DNA from: Stenopsyche tienmushanensis
Lineage: Eukaryota; Arthropoda; Insecta; Trichoptera; Stenopsychidae
Reading direction: 5' to 3'
Assembly: GCA_008973525.1 (NCBI GenBank)
Contig: WACJ01000129.1
Coordinates: 896,882 to 960,881, forward strand
DNA: 64,000 nucleotides
Each line of letters opens with the position of its first letter. Position 1 is the stretch's first letter. Positions 1-11,204 of this stretch are shown piece after piece. The notes beneath the pieces are model-generated. The model saw only the letters and a list, made by a program, of their open reading frames with translations. It had not been told where the DNA came from and did not search any database. The translations under genes and the position numbers were made by a program.

Positions 1-385
1 CTTCATTAAATCCGTCCTTCGGATTGAATTTATGTAATTTTTATTCGACGAGGTACAAGCGGCTCTAATGCGGAGGGTGGAACACGTAGGGGTAGGTTTG
101 GGGGTTGCAAAAGGGGTCTGCGGCAGTGCATTGACACAGCAATCTACTGACACACAGACACACAAGGGACGAGAGGAATAACCTCAGGGAGGTTTACCCG
201 GCGCTTATATGGAAAACTGAGGACTAAGTATAGGGAAATTCTGAGCGTTTTAATGACTCTCTGTATTTTAATGACAGCCATTATGTGGAAATAAATCATG
301 CTTATTTTTCAAGTATGCTAAATTCTTTTATGTATGACTTTAAACGACGCTAGTTAGGATGAAAGAATTGATCATTGCATTCATT
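1..385. other. Unique sequence, no feature seen
   Basis: No coding frame, repeat match or RNA gene recognised. Confidence 0.5.
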
Positions 386-529
386 CGAGGGGGATTTCAA
401 ATATAACACGGAATTTTGATGTACAAATTTATTAGTGATATATAAAAATATTTTTCTACATAGGATAGGAAGTGAAATCATGCGAAATTTTGATGAGACT
501 TGTGGACACAATTCGGTGATGCTACTGTA

Positions 530-640
530 ACGTTCAGGCGGGGGCCCTCTCGGGGGCAGAGTCCCCGGGCGGCTCCCCGCCTCTACGTGCTCGTTGGGAT
601 AGCTGCGCTACTGCACGGGTCCGTTTTTTTTATCGGGCTG
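530..640 (-). repeat. LTR-retrotransposon fragment (family Y, LTR part)
   Basis: A GC-rich block (gagtccccgggcggctcc, then ctctacgtgctcgttggga) matches 18795-18850 on the same strand (gagtccccggaccgcgcc, then cctacgcgttcgttgaga). In that copy the block borders a tRNA-Leu-type primer site. Only the LTR-like part is present here. Confidence 0.45.
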
Positions 641-1014
641 TGATGTTGCTGGACGAATGGATGAGAATACGAAGGGCGTCGAATGGATAGACTCTCTTCG
701 CAAGATAACTATTTATTCCGCACTACAGATAAATAGAGAAAGGTCTGGCTACAGGAGGGACAACTTCCCGCAGCCAAGGCCAACCGACGACTCTACCGAC
801 TCCCGCTTCCTGCACGTCACTATCCAACCGGCAACAGTGCACGCACAAGAAGCGATCGGTCGGTGAGCAGGTGCAATGTCTCCGCAGGGCCACAAGAGAT
901 GGCGCTGTTAAAATAACACATTGCACCTGAAGAGAAATGGAAGATGTCGCTACTACATGGGGATGATAAATCGCCCACGCTACACTACTATAAGTAAGAT
1001 CCTCATTTAATTCG

Positions 1015-2060
1015 GCAAAATGGCATTTGATCCCCAAGGCCTTGAATGAAATTGAAGCTTCACCATACCTTGTTAGGATGGTGGGGAGCTACCTTCATGA
1101 ACAAATATTGCTTTATGACTTTATGGACAGGGAAAGACGACTGCGTCCAGTTACGTCCAGTATGATGGCCTGTTGAGAGCACCACTCATGGCGGGCGCCA
1201 AAATGGTCGTATTCGCTGATGACGTGGCTCTCTTAGTCACCACCAAATCTGCGGAAATATTGCACGCGACTTGTCAAGGAAGCTAGACTAGAGCTCGCTG
1301 TTCAGAAGACTGAAGCTCTATTCTTCACAAGACGCAGGAATCTTGCGACAATTTCAAGATTAAATTCTTGAGATCCATCCGGAGGGAAATTGACAATAAA
1401 CTCTGGTTCACAATACATACAAATAGCAAAGTAGTGCACTCGGTGTTGTTGTACGGAGCTCCAATATAGGCTGATGCACTACAAGCTAAAAGGGCCAGGC
1501 TCAACATTGCCAGGGTACAACGTAGAAGCAAAATCAGAAGACGCTATCCTGGTGCTGACTGCCATGCCGCCAATAGACCTGCTCACCCAAGAGAGACAGG
1601 CAGTTAGAAAAGAAACAGGGAAGAAAACTTCCAGGTGGTTTCAACATGGCTATGTAGCAGTCCCAATGGAATAGCTCCACAAAAGAAAGTTGAACACATG
1701 AGTTAATATCGAATTTGAAAACGTGAATGGCCAAATGTGTTACCGTCTGACCCAGGAGATGGCTGATTCGGTAGCTACTTCAATAAAATAGATAAAGAGG
1801 TAGGTCCGGGATGCCACCATTGTAGAGAAGGCAATGAGATTGAGCTTGGAGTAAATACGCTTTTGTCCAATAATATAATTTATTTGATGCTCAAGGATGC
1901 TAGGGCATGGAATGCGTGGTGCAAGTACAAGGCAGTAGAAGGAGAATGTCGAATGTAGGAGAAGAACACAACCTATGGAAATATCCTCCATCGAGCTGAT
2001 ATAACGGAAGAGCCTAAAAGAGACACATAGCTGCCACACTAGTGCCAATACTTAGCTACC
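1015..2060 (+). pseudogene. R1-clade non-LTR retrotransposon remnant (reverse transcriptase to C-terminal CCHC)
   Basis: Pieces in shifting frames, in family order: IPKALNEIEASPYLVRMVGS (about 1030-1090); YDGLLRAPLM...VVFADDVALLV (1161-1235), where FADD at 1212-1223 is the reverse transcriptase catalytic motif; EARLELAVQKTEALFFTRRR (about 1280-1335); HSVLLYGAPI (about 1438-1468); AILVLTAMPPIDLLTQER (about 1533-1590); YRLTQ (about 1740) and CHHCREGNE (about 1820-1845), the C-terminal zinc-knuckle region of R1 elements. Several frameshifts and stops are present, so it is dead. The endonuclease and ORF1 are absent, a typical 5' truncation. It lies inside mariner A1 in the same orientation. Confidence 0.82.
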
Positions 2061-2311
2061 CAAAGGTTTCGTAAAGGTCTGAAAGTTGAAAAATAGCTTG
2101 CTAAAAAGTGATGACTACGGTACTTTGGGATACAAAAGGTTTTTATTTATATATATTTTTACTACTGCCAGCTACTAGATGACGCCAAGACTGTTTAATT
2201 AAAACGAATAATAACGCGTTGCGCAACAGTGGACACTATTCTCGCCTTCTTTCTTTATATCGCTAATAAATTTGTACAGAAAAATTCCGGATTATATTTG
2301 AATCCCCCTCG

Positions 2312-2932
2312 TTCATTCTAGACGATGCTTGATGCAATCGGTCGTGTGATTGTAGGAAAACTAGCCATGTTCGTATCAACAAGTATTCGACACCGTCGGA
2401 AAATTGCTCATCCGTCCATTGAACTTTGAAGCACGTCTGGTAATTATTGGGTTGCTTGTTTTTCTATGGGGTGCGAATTGCTATTTTGCTTATGTACGAA
2501 AAAATGATCAAAGCACGAAGCCCGAATCTAATAAGATTTGAATGAAAATGACTGTGAAATTAGCCACGGAAGGCCATATTGAATCGCAATAATATTTTAT
2601 TACACCGCGTTTATTGCTTTGATACCATTTTTTGTACCTAACAACCGACAGTCACGACACACTCCACAAACTTACGATAGCAGCAGCTTATTTTATGCGA
2701 ATCCGAATATGCACTTGAAACATTGAACCGATATTAATATGCCTACGAATTAATTTTATTCGTAAATTCGTTAATAAATCCTGGATGCAAGTTTTGATAG
2801 TGCCGCACTGCGCCTTTAGGAAATAGTTGCTTGCTTAATAGGAACGTCTTCGTTTGTGTTCTCTGCAAATTCCTCAACTTGTATGTAGGGACATCTTCCA
2901 TGTAATGCACTTGGCTGGACATTAATTAAAAT
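2312..2932. other. Unique AT-rich sequence, no feature seen
   Basis: Nothing beyond AT-rich intron-like sequence was recognised. Confidence 0.5.
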
Positions 2933-3362
2933 TTAACAGCGTGAAGACAAAGTGCCATAAAGTTTATGGGACGATGTTTCAGATCCATCGGCGATTGACC
3001 TTATTTTGGTATACTGAAATACTATTTTGCAGTTGTTCTTCAATTTTTTGCACAAGGTCGTCAGAAATAACTGATGGACTCCCATTCCTCGCCTCTTCGT
3101 GAGCATCAGTACGACCTTCTCTGAATAATCTAATCCAATTTGTGACATGCTATTGACTTATCACATCACTACCATAAACTTCCATGGGTTTCCGATGGAT
3201 ATTTACGACGGTATTGTTCTGCAAAGTCAATAAATGGATGACCGCGACTACCTTTCCATCGGAAGAATTTACTGTGACTAAACAAAACGGCCGACAAACA
3301 CGCAGAACCAAAAAAATCCCCTTGCCTCAGGAACTCTTGTAACCTTCTAGGTGACCCTCATA
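2933..3362 (-). mobile_element. mariner F1, 5' end and N-terminal region
   Basis: Read on the minus strand, the terminal repeat starts at 3362 (tatgagggtcacctagaagg, then ttac). Next comes the leader shared with 26640, 32250 and 37020 (the complement of ttttgttcagtcacagtaaa). After that is a transposase N-terminal stretch, VGVHQ/LFLTTLCKKLKNNC, equivalent to LVQKIEEQLR in intact relatives. The catalytic domain is absent. It is a truncated copy with no coding capacity. Confidence 0.6.
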
Positions 3363-3960
3363 CGTTCGTGCTGAAGGATTCAATCTATTCTAATTCTCAT
3401 ATATCGAAGACAATTCATGCATTCCAAATCAAAGGTTTCGATCGAAAATTTTGAAAGAGCCGGGCGTGAAACATTTCATTCGGCGCAAAATCGCTCTGAG
3501 GGTTGTATTTGGATAGAAACGCTGAAAAGATCGAATAAAAGACGTATGAATTCGCAGAGCAATATTAAAAGCATCCACCGCAAAATTGTTTAAAATAAAT
3601 GCACCATTTATATTAGGAGGACCCGAAAGTATTCAAAAATTTTGACACCTTATGTTTGAGCTCAGTTTGTGTCCAGAAACTTTTTGTACTTTTTTTTTTT
3701 TTTGTAGGACTATTGTTTAAGATTATTTGTGCAACATATTTTTTATCGTTAAGGGTTAAATTTCCAGATCTAAATTAAAAAAATCCGGCATTGTATGCTG
3801 CTTTTTTTGATTAGGGTTCGAATGCCACAAAAACCAATAAAACACTCAAAGATATTTATAGTGAATTTAAATCCGCAGATGCCAATATTGGTACCAGAAA
3901 TTTAAATCGGACAATATAAGCTTGAAGACCACACGATTCTATTTCATAACCAGGATCTTT
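3363..3960. other. Unique T-rich stretch with a mariner D terminal-repeat match
   Basis: At 3613-3635, attaggaggacccgaaagta begins a sequence that recurs at 45998 and, complemented, at 7628-7660. This is mariner-like end sequence (family D). No transposase was found nearby. The rest has no recognisable feature. Confidence 0.4.
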
Positions 3961-4445
3961 TTAACTCATTGAGTAGTGAGTCGGCAAAAATATTTTCTAT
4001 CGATTGTAAAATTTAAACAACCCATCCGATCAGTCTTCTTCGGACAATTTCGTTTTGTAATGAGAGTTATCAATCGTTCTGTAGACACATTCGGGTATGG
4101 CGTCCAACCGCGAGGCGCTCATTAGTAATGTCAGCGGTCCGAAGGGCGGACCGGATGGACACACAGAGCTTGTGACCACTACGTCTTCCTTTAGGGGTTT
4201 TTGCAGCATTTCGAGGATAAATGCGTATCTGGGGCCTTCTTTGAACTATAGGATCACGGAAGCTCTTTTAGAGATTAACTTATCTTAGCTAATTTTAAGT
4301 TACAAAATCTAACTAGTTTTTCTTCTTGAGAATCTTGAAACTCAAGGTTTTTAAACTTCCGTAAAAATCCACTATCAGGACCGTGGCAACGTGAATGAAG
4401 CTTGTACATAAATAAACACTGTGGATAGCAAACAATATTCGATCA
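3961..4445 (+). mobile_element. TTAA element P3, left-end copy interrupted by HP
   Basis: TTAA at 3961 is followed by ctcattgagtagtgagtcg, matching the left end of the P3 copy at 43253 (complement ccctttgagtagtaagc). The element resumes at about 4370 (atcaggaccg, then aatgaagcttgtacat) and continues to atcatttcttcaag. The middle is occupied by the HP repeat. The right end is missing. Confidence 0.55.
4018..4290 (-). repeat. Repeat family HP (hairpin / GPKSGP core)
   Basis: The shared core, written on this strand, is agcggtccgaagggcggacc at 4134-4153. Five further copies are on the other strand near 20130, 35915, 37340, 40995 and 55805. The core can fold as a hairpin or encode VSGPKGGP. Here the frame from 4097 runs 63 codons, starting MASNREALISNVSGP. 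Sequence outside the core (tcgttttgtaatgagagtt) matches 55870-55890 in complement. The family is not recognised. Confidence 0.6.
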
Positions 4446-5809
4446 TTTCTTCAAGTAAACATAAACAATACACTTGAAATCGATTCATTATAATTCACAC
4501 ATCATTATTAGTCGATAAATTTGGGTTAACGATATATACAATCGTACGATGCACGCAAGATATTCTCTCCGTCTCTTTTTGTCCCATTCACAACATTCGA
4601 CCTGCAAGGTACATTCTCAGTCTCTTTTTATTTTCAAAGTCAACGTGTAAGAATGCTCTTATTGAATCACTGGAATTCGCTCGCAAATAGGCGACCATAC
4701 TACCAAATAGGTTGAACATCGGTTTATTGTATTGTTTGCGCGACGTAGGAATCATTCCGTTTCAGTAAACTTCAATGTTCCATTGAAATTTGGAGCAGCG
4801 AGTGAGCATAATAATATGAGGATCTGCTCAGGTTATGATTTAGGGCGCAATATTCATCGATGGACGCTGCATAAACAATAATACAATAAAAATGTGTTAT
4901 TGTTTATGCAGCCAAAGTAACATAACAGGAATTCAGGAATAGAAACTTAAGGAAGACCTTCTAATTTTGATAACGATGCACTTAAATCCCTAATCGAGCC
5001 AAATCCACGGCAACAATCGAGGAGTTATCGTAGACTGGGATCCCATTGGGACACTTTTTGAATAGATTATGAGAAATGGGTAGCGGGAATAATTCATTAT
5101 GAATTAATTAAACATGTGGAATTTTTAGTATTAAATAAATTTAAGCCTTTTTTACTAATCCCTAATACAAATATTTTTAATAAACGCTAAATACATATAT
5201 CAATAATATGGTATCATAGTTTTCAAGCAATAGAGCTGGATAGTTTTTCAAATGTCAACATTTATAAAATGTACTGAAACAAACTGTGCAAGCAGACTTC
5301 TTTGAAGTCGCTAAACCGCTACTCAAACTGTTCTGACAGGCTCAAATGTATTTGAACATGATTTTCGCATGATCTCACAATATATTTATTTTTCCAGATT
5401 CTCTTTCAAACAGGAGAAATGTTTGGCTTCCCCTCGACTCAACTCCCTCAGAAAACATGTTTGTTAGATAATGCCCAACCTGTTCAGCAGCAAGGGATCA
5501 TGCGTTTGAATTGCTGGAATATATCTGCTTTTGCGCGATTTTATTTGTTATTGGATTGGATTATAAAAATCATGGATCTAATTGATCATTGGATGATTTA
5601 TTTGATCGGCGGAAATGTAAAAAAAATGCAACAGACACGATGAAGCGATGAAAGAACCGAACTATAGGAGCTGTCATTCATAACCGATTTTTTGGCAGCG
5701 CCGTCGGTGCTTCAAATCCCTCACAGATCAACAGTTCAGATCCGCAATTGCAAATGTACCGATGGCAGCCTATTTGCGGACGAAGCTGCGAAGTAGAGAT
5801 ATTCCATAA
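4446..5809. other. Unique AT-rich sequence with one strong inverted repeat
   Basis: No gene was recognised. An open stretch at 5419-5643 (74 codons) has no recognisable motif and is not supported. The only structure is the hairpin at 4866-4912. Confidence 0.5.
4866..4912. repeat. Perfect 16-bp inverted repeat with 15-nt loop
   Basis: The arms gctgcataaacaataa (4866-4881) and ttattgtttatgcagc (4897-4912) are exact complements. It is not part of any repeat family recognised here. Confidence 0.8.
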
Positions 5810-6065
5810 ATAGAGGTATGTTTACATGCACCTCCCGGGATGGTCGCAGGTTCGAAGAGTTCCCCGAGCGGACGAAGAAGCAGATGGAGCAAGAGGCGTT
5901 GGCAGCGCGTCCCGTGACGTCACCGCTCTGTCATCGCATCCCGGCGTCCGCCCAGAAATAGTCGTCTTTCGGGATTGATGCTTTACCTTCAAGCGGGACA
6001 ACGCGAAGGTCCGCCAATTCCTGCGAAACGAGCGCGGACCTCGACATTCGCCATCGGTGATTCAT
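5810..6065. other. GC/CpG-dense island, open on both strands for about 45 codons
   Basis: Base composition differs sharply from the surroundings (gcgtcccgtgacgtcaccgc, tcgcatcccggcgtccgccc). It contains a TGACGTCA CRE/CREB-type octamer core near 5918. No protein motif was recognised. It could be an unrecognised exon or a regulatory element in the intron. Confidence 0.35.
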
Positions 6066-6109
6066 CGGGCCTATCGTCATTCCGACGAAGCTCATAAATC
6101 CACCATTTC

Positions 6110-6780
6110 AGTTCTTCAAGAATGTGAATTCCACCACTTATCGTCCACATAAATCCAATTTTTCTCTCAGGACCGCGCAGCGTGAATAAAGCTCGTACAT
6201 CAATAAATGAACCTTAACACATTTGATATTGTTGCGCCCCTTGAATAGCGTTTCAAACAGAATCACTTTTGGCAACAGGTTGAGTTTTAAGTATACGATT
6301 GATTTATGTGGCTTTCTACTATTTATTATGAATCTACGGAGACCACCAACGATCTAAGAAAACCCCATACCTGATGCTTTTCAACGGGATACAAACAAAT
6401 TCCATTAGAATTTTAATGTTTATTTCGTCGTCATCTGATGATGATTGATGTGATGACTATTTATTTTGTACTCTATGAAAAAAATATCGTTTAAACATTG
6501 TATTCCTTCATGAAAATATCAATCAATTATTTAGACAACGTGCTGTTATATCAGTTGTCGCTGAGCCATCAACTGGAGGGTTGTTTATTTGGTTGTTTTT
6601 GTCCACGGGCGCAACTGGGCTTGGGGCGCAAATCGCAGACGTGTAGGGGTACCTTTGCTATATGATGAGACACAAGACACCCGTCTCTTTCTCCGATTCA
6701 CTAATCAATTCAACTCAATGTGTGTCAATGATATGCTTATGAATCCTAGGCCTTTTCATGGTCAATAAATACTAAAATAA
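6110..6780 (+). mobile_element. TTAA element P3, copy a
   Basis: It follows the P3 order: accacttatcgtccac, gaataaagctcgtacatc, tttcaaacagaatcact, atttatgtggctttctact, atctgttgtc-type block (gtcgtcatctgatgatgatt), then gacgtgtaggggtacc and agacacaagacacccgtctc. It has no coding capacity. Its middle holds a short GC-rich piece (6603-6630, ccacgggcgcaactgggctt) that matches the complement of 56033-56052 from a hAT end. Confidence 0.65.
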
Positions 6781-7627
6781 ATTCTCAAATCGTTTTAACC
6801 ACTGTAATTGTTTTTAAATGTCTGATTTGAATCAGCACAGTCGAAATACAAAGCGGCATTTTGCCCGAAAGCGTCATTGGCATTCCGGCTTATCAAAAGC
6901 ACGAAAGCTCTGAGATATCTAAAATCTTTAATTTAATCCATAAGCTCGATTATTATCGTTCAGAGCATCGGCTCTGATGAGATAAACACGAGCGCTATCG
7001 TTTATGCAAAATTATCCCTCGGAAGCTTTGTCGAAAATTAAGTGATTACCGAGCTTTTATGCGGCGGAATTTCGACAGGACAAACGCCATCTCGAAATGT
7101 AACAGCGCCTTGTATTATTTTCCGAATGCGATTCAAGAAAAGAGGTCAAAAAATAATGCGTCGAACATGCGGCGCATAGATGTCCCGAATCTCCCGAAAT
7201 TTTGGTGCGATAAGCGAAAATCCTGCCGGAGCTTCCTTTGCGTATGCTATTTTCGCGAAAGGTTTCAATTAAGATATGTAGAAGAGGAAAACGGAAATTC
7301 CTATTTATAAAAAGTACACGGGAGCTTTCCAAGCACGTAATAGGTTTTTTTTTTAACCGGCGTGATTATAAAACGTCGAAACGTACTGTGCGGTAGCTCA
7401 CGTCACGGTACTATTGCATCGTTAAATAAGCAAATTGTTTCCCGTATTTTTATTCTAAGGACATGCAAAGGATCGATTAATCCCCGTGCTGTATTAGGCG
7501 TATCGAAAAGTCTCTGCCGATTGTTTAACAATGGAATTTTTTTTTTTCAATTTTTTTTTTTACAAAATCTTACAAAACAAACTTTTTCATTACCATCTAC
7601 TATTTACCATTTTGAAATAAAATAAAA
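6781..7627. other. Unique sequence, CpG-rich in 6960-7350
   Basis: No gene was recognised. Overlapping open frames occur on both strands at 7057-7332, but neither shows a motif, so they are probably chance frames in CpG-rich, stop-poor sequence. Confidence 0.45.
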
Positions 7628-7662
7628 TTTTGGAACACTTTCGGGTCCCCCTAATATATTCT
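7628..7662 (-). repeat. mariner D-type terminal repeat
   Basis: ttttggaacactttcgggtc and then cccctaatat is the complement of the attagga(g/a)gacccgaaagt end at 3613 and 45998. It could pair with 3613 as an element of about 4 kb, but nothing in between supports a common origin. Confidence 0.4.
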
Positions 7663-7849
7663 TAACACTTTAACGTACACAGCCGTCAAATCCCGTCATG
7701 CGTCAGCAGATATCACTTGCTTTCTGCGTCAGATAAGTCTATGCATACCGTCTTCGTGGACACTTCAAATCTAATCACACATCGACGAAACTCATCAAAA
7801 TGAAAACAAACTTAAGCGATCCCAAAACTCTCAAACTTCTCTGAGGTTT

Positions 7850-8215
7850 GGTCATTCAAAATGTATGTCTGCATTGAGTTTTTGAAGCAGATTTACGAAT
7901 GATACACATTGAATGCGGACATTAGTGAATTAGAGACAGAGACGGAAAGAGAGTTTTGCATCTCATCTTACGCTCGCACACCGATGGCAATATCGTGCTG
8001 TAAAGGCACCCCTACAAGTGTAGAAATATTCTCAAATATTGCCTGAATAAATAATCACCACATCAGATTAGCACAAAATAAACATTAAAATTATAATAGA
8101 ATTTGTCCGTATCCGGTTAAAAACCATCAGATATGAGGTCTTCTCAGATCGTTAATGGTCTTCTTAGAATCATAATAAATAGTAAAAAGCCACATAAATC
8201 AATTATATTGATTTA
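7850..8215 (-). mobile_element. TTAA element P3, copy b
   Basis: A reverse copy: ttagtgaattagagacagag, ctgtaaaggcacccctacaa, ttgtccgtatccggttaaaa, accatcagatatgaggtctt, aaaagccacataaatcaatt. It ends where hAT sequence begins. Confidence 0.6.
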
Positions 8216-8705
8216 AAGGCACCTCTAACGACCCCGAGTTGTGGTCCTCGCGTCCGAATAAAGTCACAGTCGGAGACATCGACAGCGGCGAAGGCAACGA
8301 AACGGAGGCTCTCAAAGTCGGTAAGCGGCCCCGAAACGTCACAATTTAAACCTTTGCACTCGAGACCATCGAGAGTTCGAGTAGATGACCGCGTGAACCT
8401 CCATTTTCGTATAACACCATCAATCTGACTGATAAAATTCCTTTCTGCTGAGACACGGACTGAAACTCGCAAAATTCCCGATTCGCCGACAAATTATTTA
8501 TTTCCATCGCTGCAGATGAATACTTACATACTATTATACTTACTACTTATATATCTATTATATTTCATATCGATATTGCCATTATTAGAGTCGAGGTGTA
8601 GTAAATACATCACCGGTAGGGAACGGTTAATATAAAAATTTTAAGAACAAATATGTACTGTTTATATGTATACAAAAATTAGACATCTATTGCCCTAATC
8701 CCGGG
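8216..8705 (-). mobile_element. hAT-family non-autonomous copy (hAT1)
   Basis: It shares caaattatttatttccatcg, ctgcagatgaatac, cattattagagtcgaggtgt and aaatacatcaccggtaggga with copies at 24480-24660 (opposite strand), 27600-27790 and 30340-30530. The 24364 copy carries a hAT-type end and dimerisation domain, which identifies the family. The inner end here (8216-8470) is CpG-rich and is not shared with the other copies. Confidence 0.6.
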
Positions 8706-8835
8706 ATTTATGAGCACCTAAAACTGTTCGGGACGCGCTTCATAGGAACTAACTAAACAATTATTGCTATGCATCAAGTTTCTGCATCAAATTGAGTGGT
8801 GAGCGAGATTTGCCTCTTGAATTATGGCATCAAAT

Positions 8836-8876
8836 CATATGGTGAGTGAGAGTCACCTCTCGAGTGTAAAGGATTA
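8836..8876 (-). repeat. Possible TTAA element end (P5)
   Basis: On the minus strand TTAATCCTTTACACTCGAGA is followed by an inverted GAGAG/CTCTC pair and ctcactcaccatatg. It resembles piggyBac-type ends, with a short subterminal palindrome. Only one end is seen. Confidence 0.35.
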
Positions 8877-10239
8877 AAAGCTCCCGAAAATTAATTTAAT
8901 ACTAATGCGTTATAATATTTCTACAGCAGAGAAATCGATGCACATTATGTGGGCCCACAGACAAAGCACGAGAGCGTTTACTGTTTGCGTTCATATGATT
9001 TTTGTTATTATTTAGGGGACTTATTTTGGGGGTCGAGTGGGACGTATGAATGTACTTCCATCGGCAAATTGCATCGATCCCGAATTCGAAAATATTCCAG
9101 CGCCCATTATTCAATCGACAGGTTGAAAATAACGGGAGCGCGAAACGAGATGGATATGAATAGTTTTTATGATGCTCGTTCGGGACTTTATTGCCAAAAA
9201 TTTATAGGTGCGATTAGGGCGGGAAAAAAACTATTCCCGAAATACGACCGACATTCTAGCCGCAATTATATGTGTAATAGAAGTTGGCGCGCTGGAAAAA
9301 AAAATGAGAACGTCTGTAAAAGATTATTTATGACTGGGTGAATTCGGATTCGTACGGAAATAAAAATAATAAACACAAGACGCCGCAAATTATACGCACG
9401 TTGAAAGGCGATTTTTTGCGCGAAAAAATCTCAGGTTCGCGGTCGTTTGCTTCGAATTAACTTAACGATCCACGAATTAGTCTGGATGGAATAATTTGTT
9501 CGCTAATTTAACGGATCGGCGTTAAACGATTTATAAATTGCAACTTGTTACTCCCGAGCAATAAATCATACATCATTTTACGTCGTTAGCGCGGGATATA
9601 TCGCAAAAAGCATCGTAATAGCGTTCGTTCTAGTCTCGTGCGATTTTTTGCCTCGCACTCCTCCTTCGGTTGAAGAGCCCTGAACAAACGGAAAAATCGT
9701 TCGAGGTGCTATTTTTGATTTGCACGCAAATGCCACGCCATGTCGTCAAATGACCACAAATTTGGACCCGATCAAAAGATACTCGCGTCACAGACCGGTG
9801 GTAAATAGCGATGCTGTGAATTGAAATGTGGCCGAATCTCCGTCGTTAAATTCTTGTCATCGACCTGATGTGGTTTATTTCAGAAAGAAAACAATCGTAT
9901 CTTCGCGGAAGAATGAATGAATGGAATCTCTCGAGGGGCACTAAAAGCATAACAGAAATTAATTTGCACATCCTGTTGACACGTCCACATGATGTATTGC
10001 AAATTTCATATCGCATTTTCGGGAATTATTTATGGGCGCAGGATTTAAAATAATGACTTTGACAGCTCTATATTTTACAAATCATTGCATAATGCAAAAA
10101 TAAATTAGTGAAAATCTCGCGCGGTATGAGTTAAACTTCTTTTTGTGTTGTGTATTATATAATAAAATAGGCTTGCTACTGATGAACGGGATGCTCTAAT
10201 TTAGGGGGAATCTGTGCTTTTATTAACAACAGTAAAATA
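8877..10239. other. Unique CpG-dense intronic sequence
   Basis: No repeats or protein motifs were seen. An open frame of 130 codons at 8949-9341 has no recognisable domain and is opposed by one on the other strand. A short stretch at 10143-10176 (tgtgttgtgtattatataat) recurs near 32055. Confidence 0.45.
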
Positions 10240-10319
10240 TTGAATGGCAGAGTTTAAATGAGGTCGATCAAATGAGGTGACCACGGCAGAAATGGTGTCA
10301 GAACATAGGTCCATCACTT

Positions 10320-10800
10320 TACACCGCTTTTTGACCCCACAAGAGACGCTACGCGCAGAGTTTCCAAGTACCTGTGGATACCTGGTGTGCACCCAAATAT
10401 ATGTTGGGAGAGAAAGGACTAAAAGTTATGCTAAAATACAAAGAATCTATCTGACGGGGTCACTGCCACCACGAGTTCAAGTCCACAGATAACAGACTGC
10501 AGGGCACTTTAGCCCCTTCCCATTTTCATTTGTAGTAACTAGCCACAGATAGTGGTAATACCTTTTGCACAGATTTCATCTACTTCCGTAATCAGCAGTT
10601 CCATATTCCACTTTATGGGTAGGCAGCACAGGGTATGGGCGCACATGTTAGCTGGGCTACCCCAGTAGCGTTTGGTGAGCAAACCGACGTGAGTATTTTC
10701 GCGCACTTCTACTCCACATTATTACTGGAGGGATTCGACCGTTACGGGCGTAGGGTTGCCCCACCTTGAGTTTTTAAGGGTGGGCATCATGGAGTCTAAG
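10320..10800 (+). repeat. Repeat family X, copy X1
   Basis: It shares gacgctacgcgcagag, tcactgccaccacgagttca, agctgggctaccccag and tttttaagggtgggca with X2, X3 and the reversed X4. It splits the FTPE codons of mariner B2, so it inserted after that mariner. Confidence 0.6.
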
Positions 10801-10906
10801 TCCGGAGGCAAATAAGCCGTCAAAACAATGAACTGAAAGGGGAGAATCGGCTCCAAAGAATGCGAAGACCAATTCACAAATTCGCTATCGCGGTGGCCAA
10901 AATCAA

Positions 10907-11095
10907 TTATCCCTTTCCGATCCTATGTCGATTTTTACCGCATGGGTCCCATGTCGAATGTCATTCGACATATTTTTTCATGGTTAGTAATGTTGAATTA
11001 AAATGCAACGCAACATTTTTTTCGCTTGTATCTATTAGAACAGTATGTTGATCATAGGATAAATGATTTTTTTGCTCATTAGAATGTGTAACGGT
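10907..11095 (+). mobile_element. TTAA element P4, left-end fragment
   Basis: TTAT (degraded TTAA) at 10907 is followed by ccctttccgatcctatgtcg and then an inverted pair atgtcgaatg/cattcgacat. This is the P4 end design also seen at 16602 and, complemented, at 25195-25223. It lies inside mariner B2. Confidence 0.6.
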
Positions 11096-11204
11096 CCACT
11101 TAGAATCGAAGCTATTGGGAAAATATATCGAGCTGAAAAGAGACTATGTAATTTTTTGGGTTTTCTTTGTTAGGTCGGGTGCTTTTGGGACTACCCTCAT
11201 ACGT

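Larger units (their letters stand above)
386..2311 (+). mobile_element. mariner A1 with both terminal inverted repeats, split by an R1 LINE
   Basis: The left end, from 386 (cgagggggat...caaatataa...cggaatttt), is complemented by the right end at 2256-2311 (aaaattccgg...atatttgaatccccctcg); the two match over about 55 bp. Transposase remnants are FDETC at about 490-505 (the D-E-T-W motif, W to C) and YYCQLLDDAKT at 2151-2185. Between them, about 1.6 kb is foreign: LTR-like sequence near 530-640 and an R1-clade LINE from about 1015 to 2060. Without the insertion the element would be a few hundred bp, so it was already deleted or lost sequence around the insertion. The same end sequences recur at 22440, 37800 and 58810. 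Confidence 0.8.
10240..11200 (+). mobile_element. mariner B2 with X1 and P4 nested inside
   Basis: A 5' part (10262-10318, gaggtgaccacggcagaaat... then catcactttacacc) is the same stretch that encodes WIHHFTP in B1. After the X1 insertion the frame resumes as (S)KQ-TERGESAPKNAKTNSQ at 10818-10880. P4 then interrupts it. The C-terminal ...EAIG then YRAEKRLCN (for CIELKGDYV) is at about 11108-11145. The 3' terminal repeat, aggtcgggtgcttttgggac and tacc at 11172-11198, complements the B1 left end. Catalytic residues are gone. Confidence 0.75.

Noticed and set aside
3613..7660. Pair of complementary mariner D ends 4 kb apart, suggesting one large element
   Set aside because: The interior is a patchwork of other families and unique sequence with no transposase; two independent ends are simpler.
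8949..9341. 130-codon plus-strand frame
   Set aside because: No motif, CpG-rich stop-poor sequence, and a comparable frame on the opposite strand.
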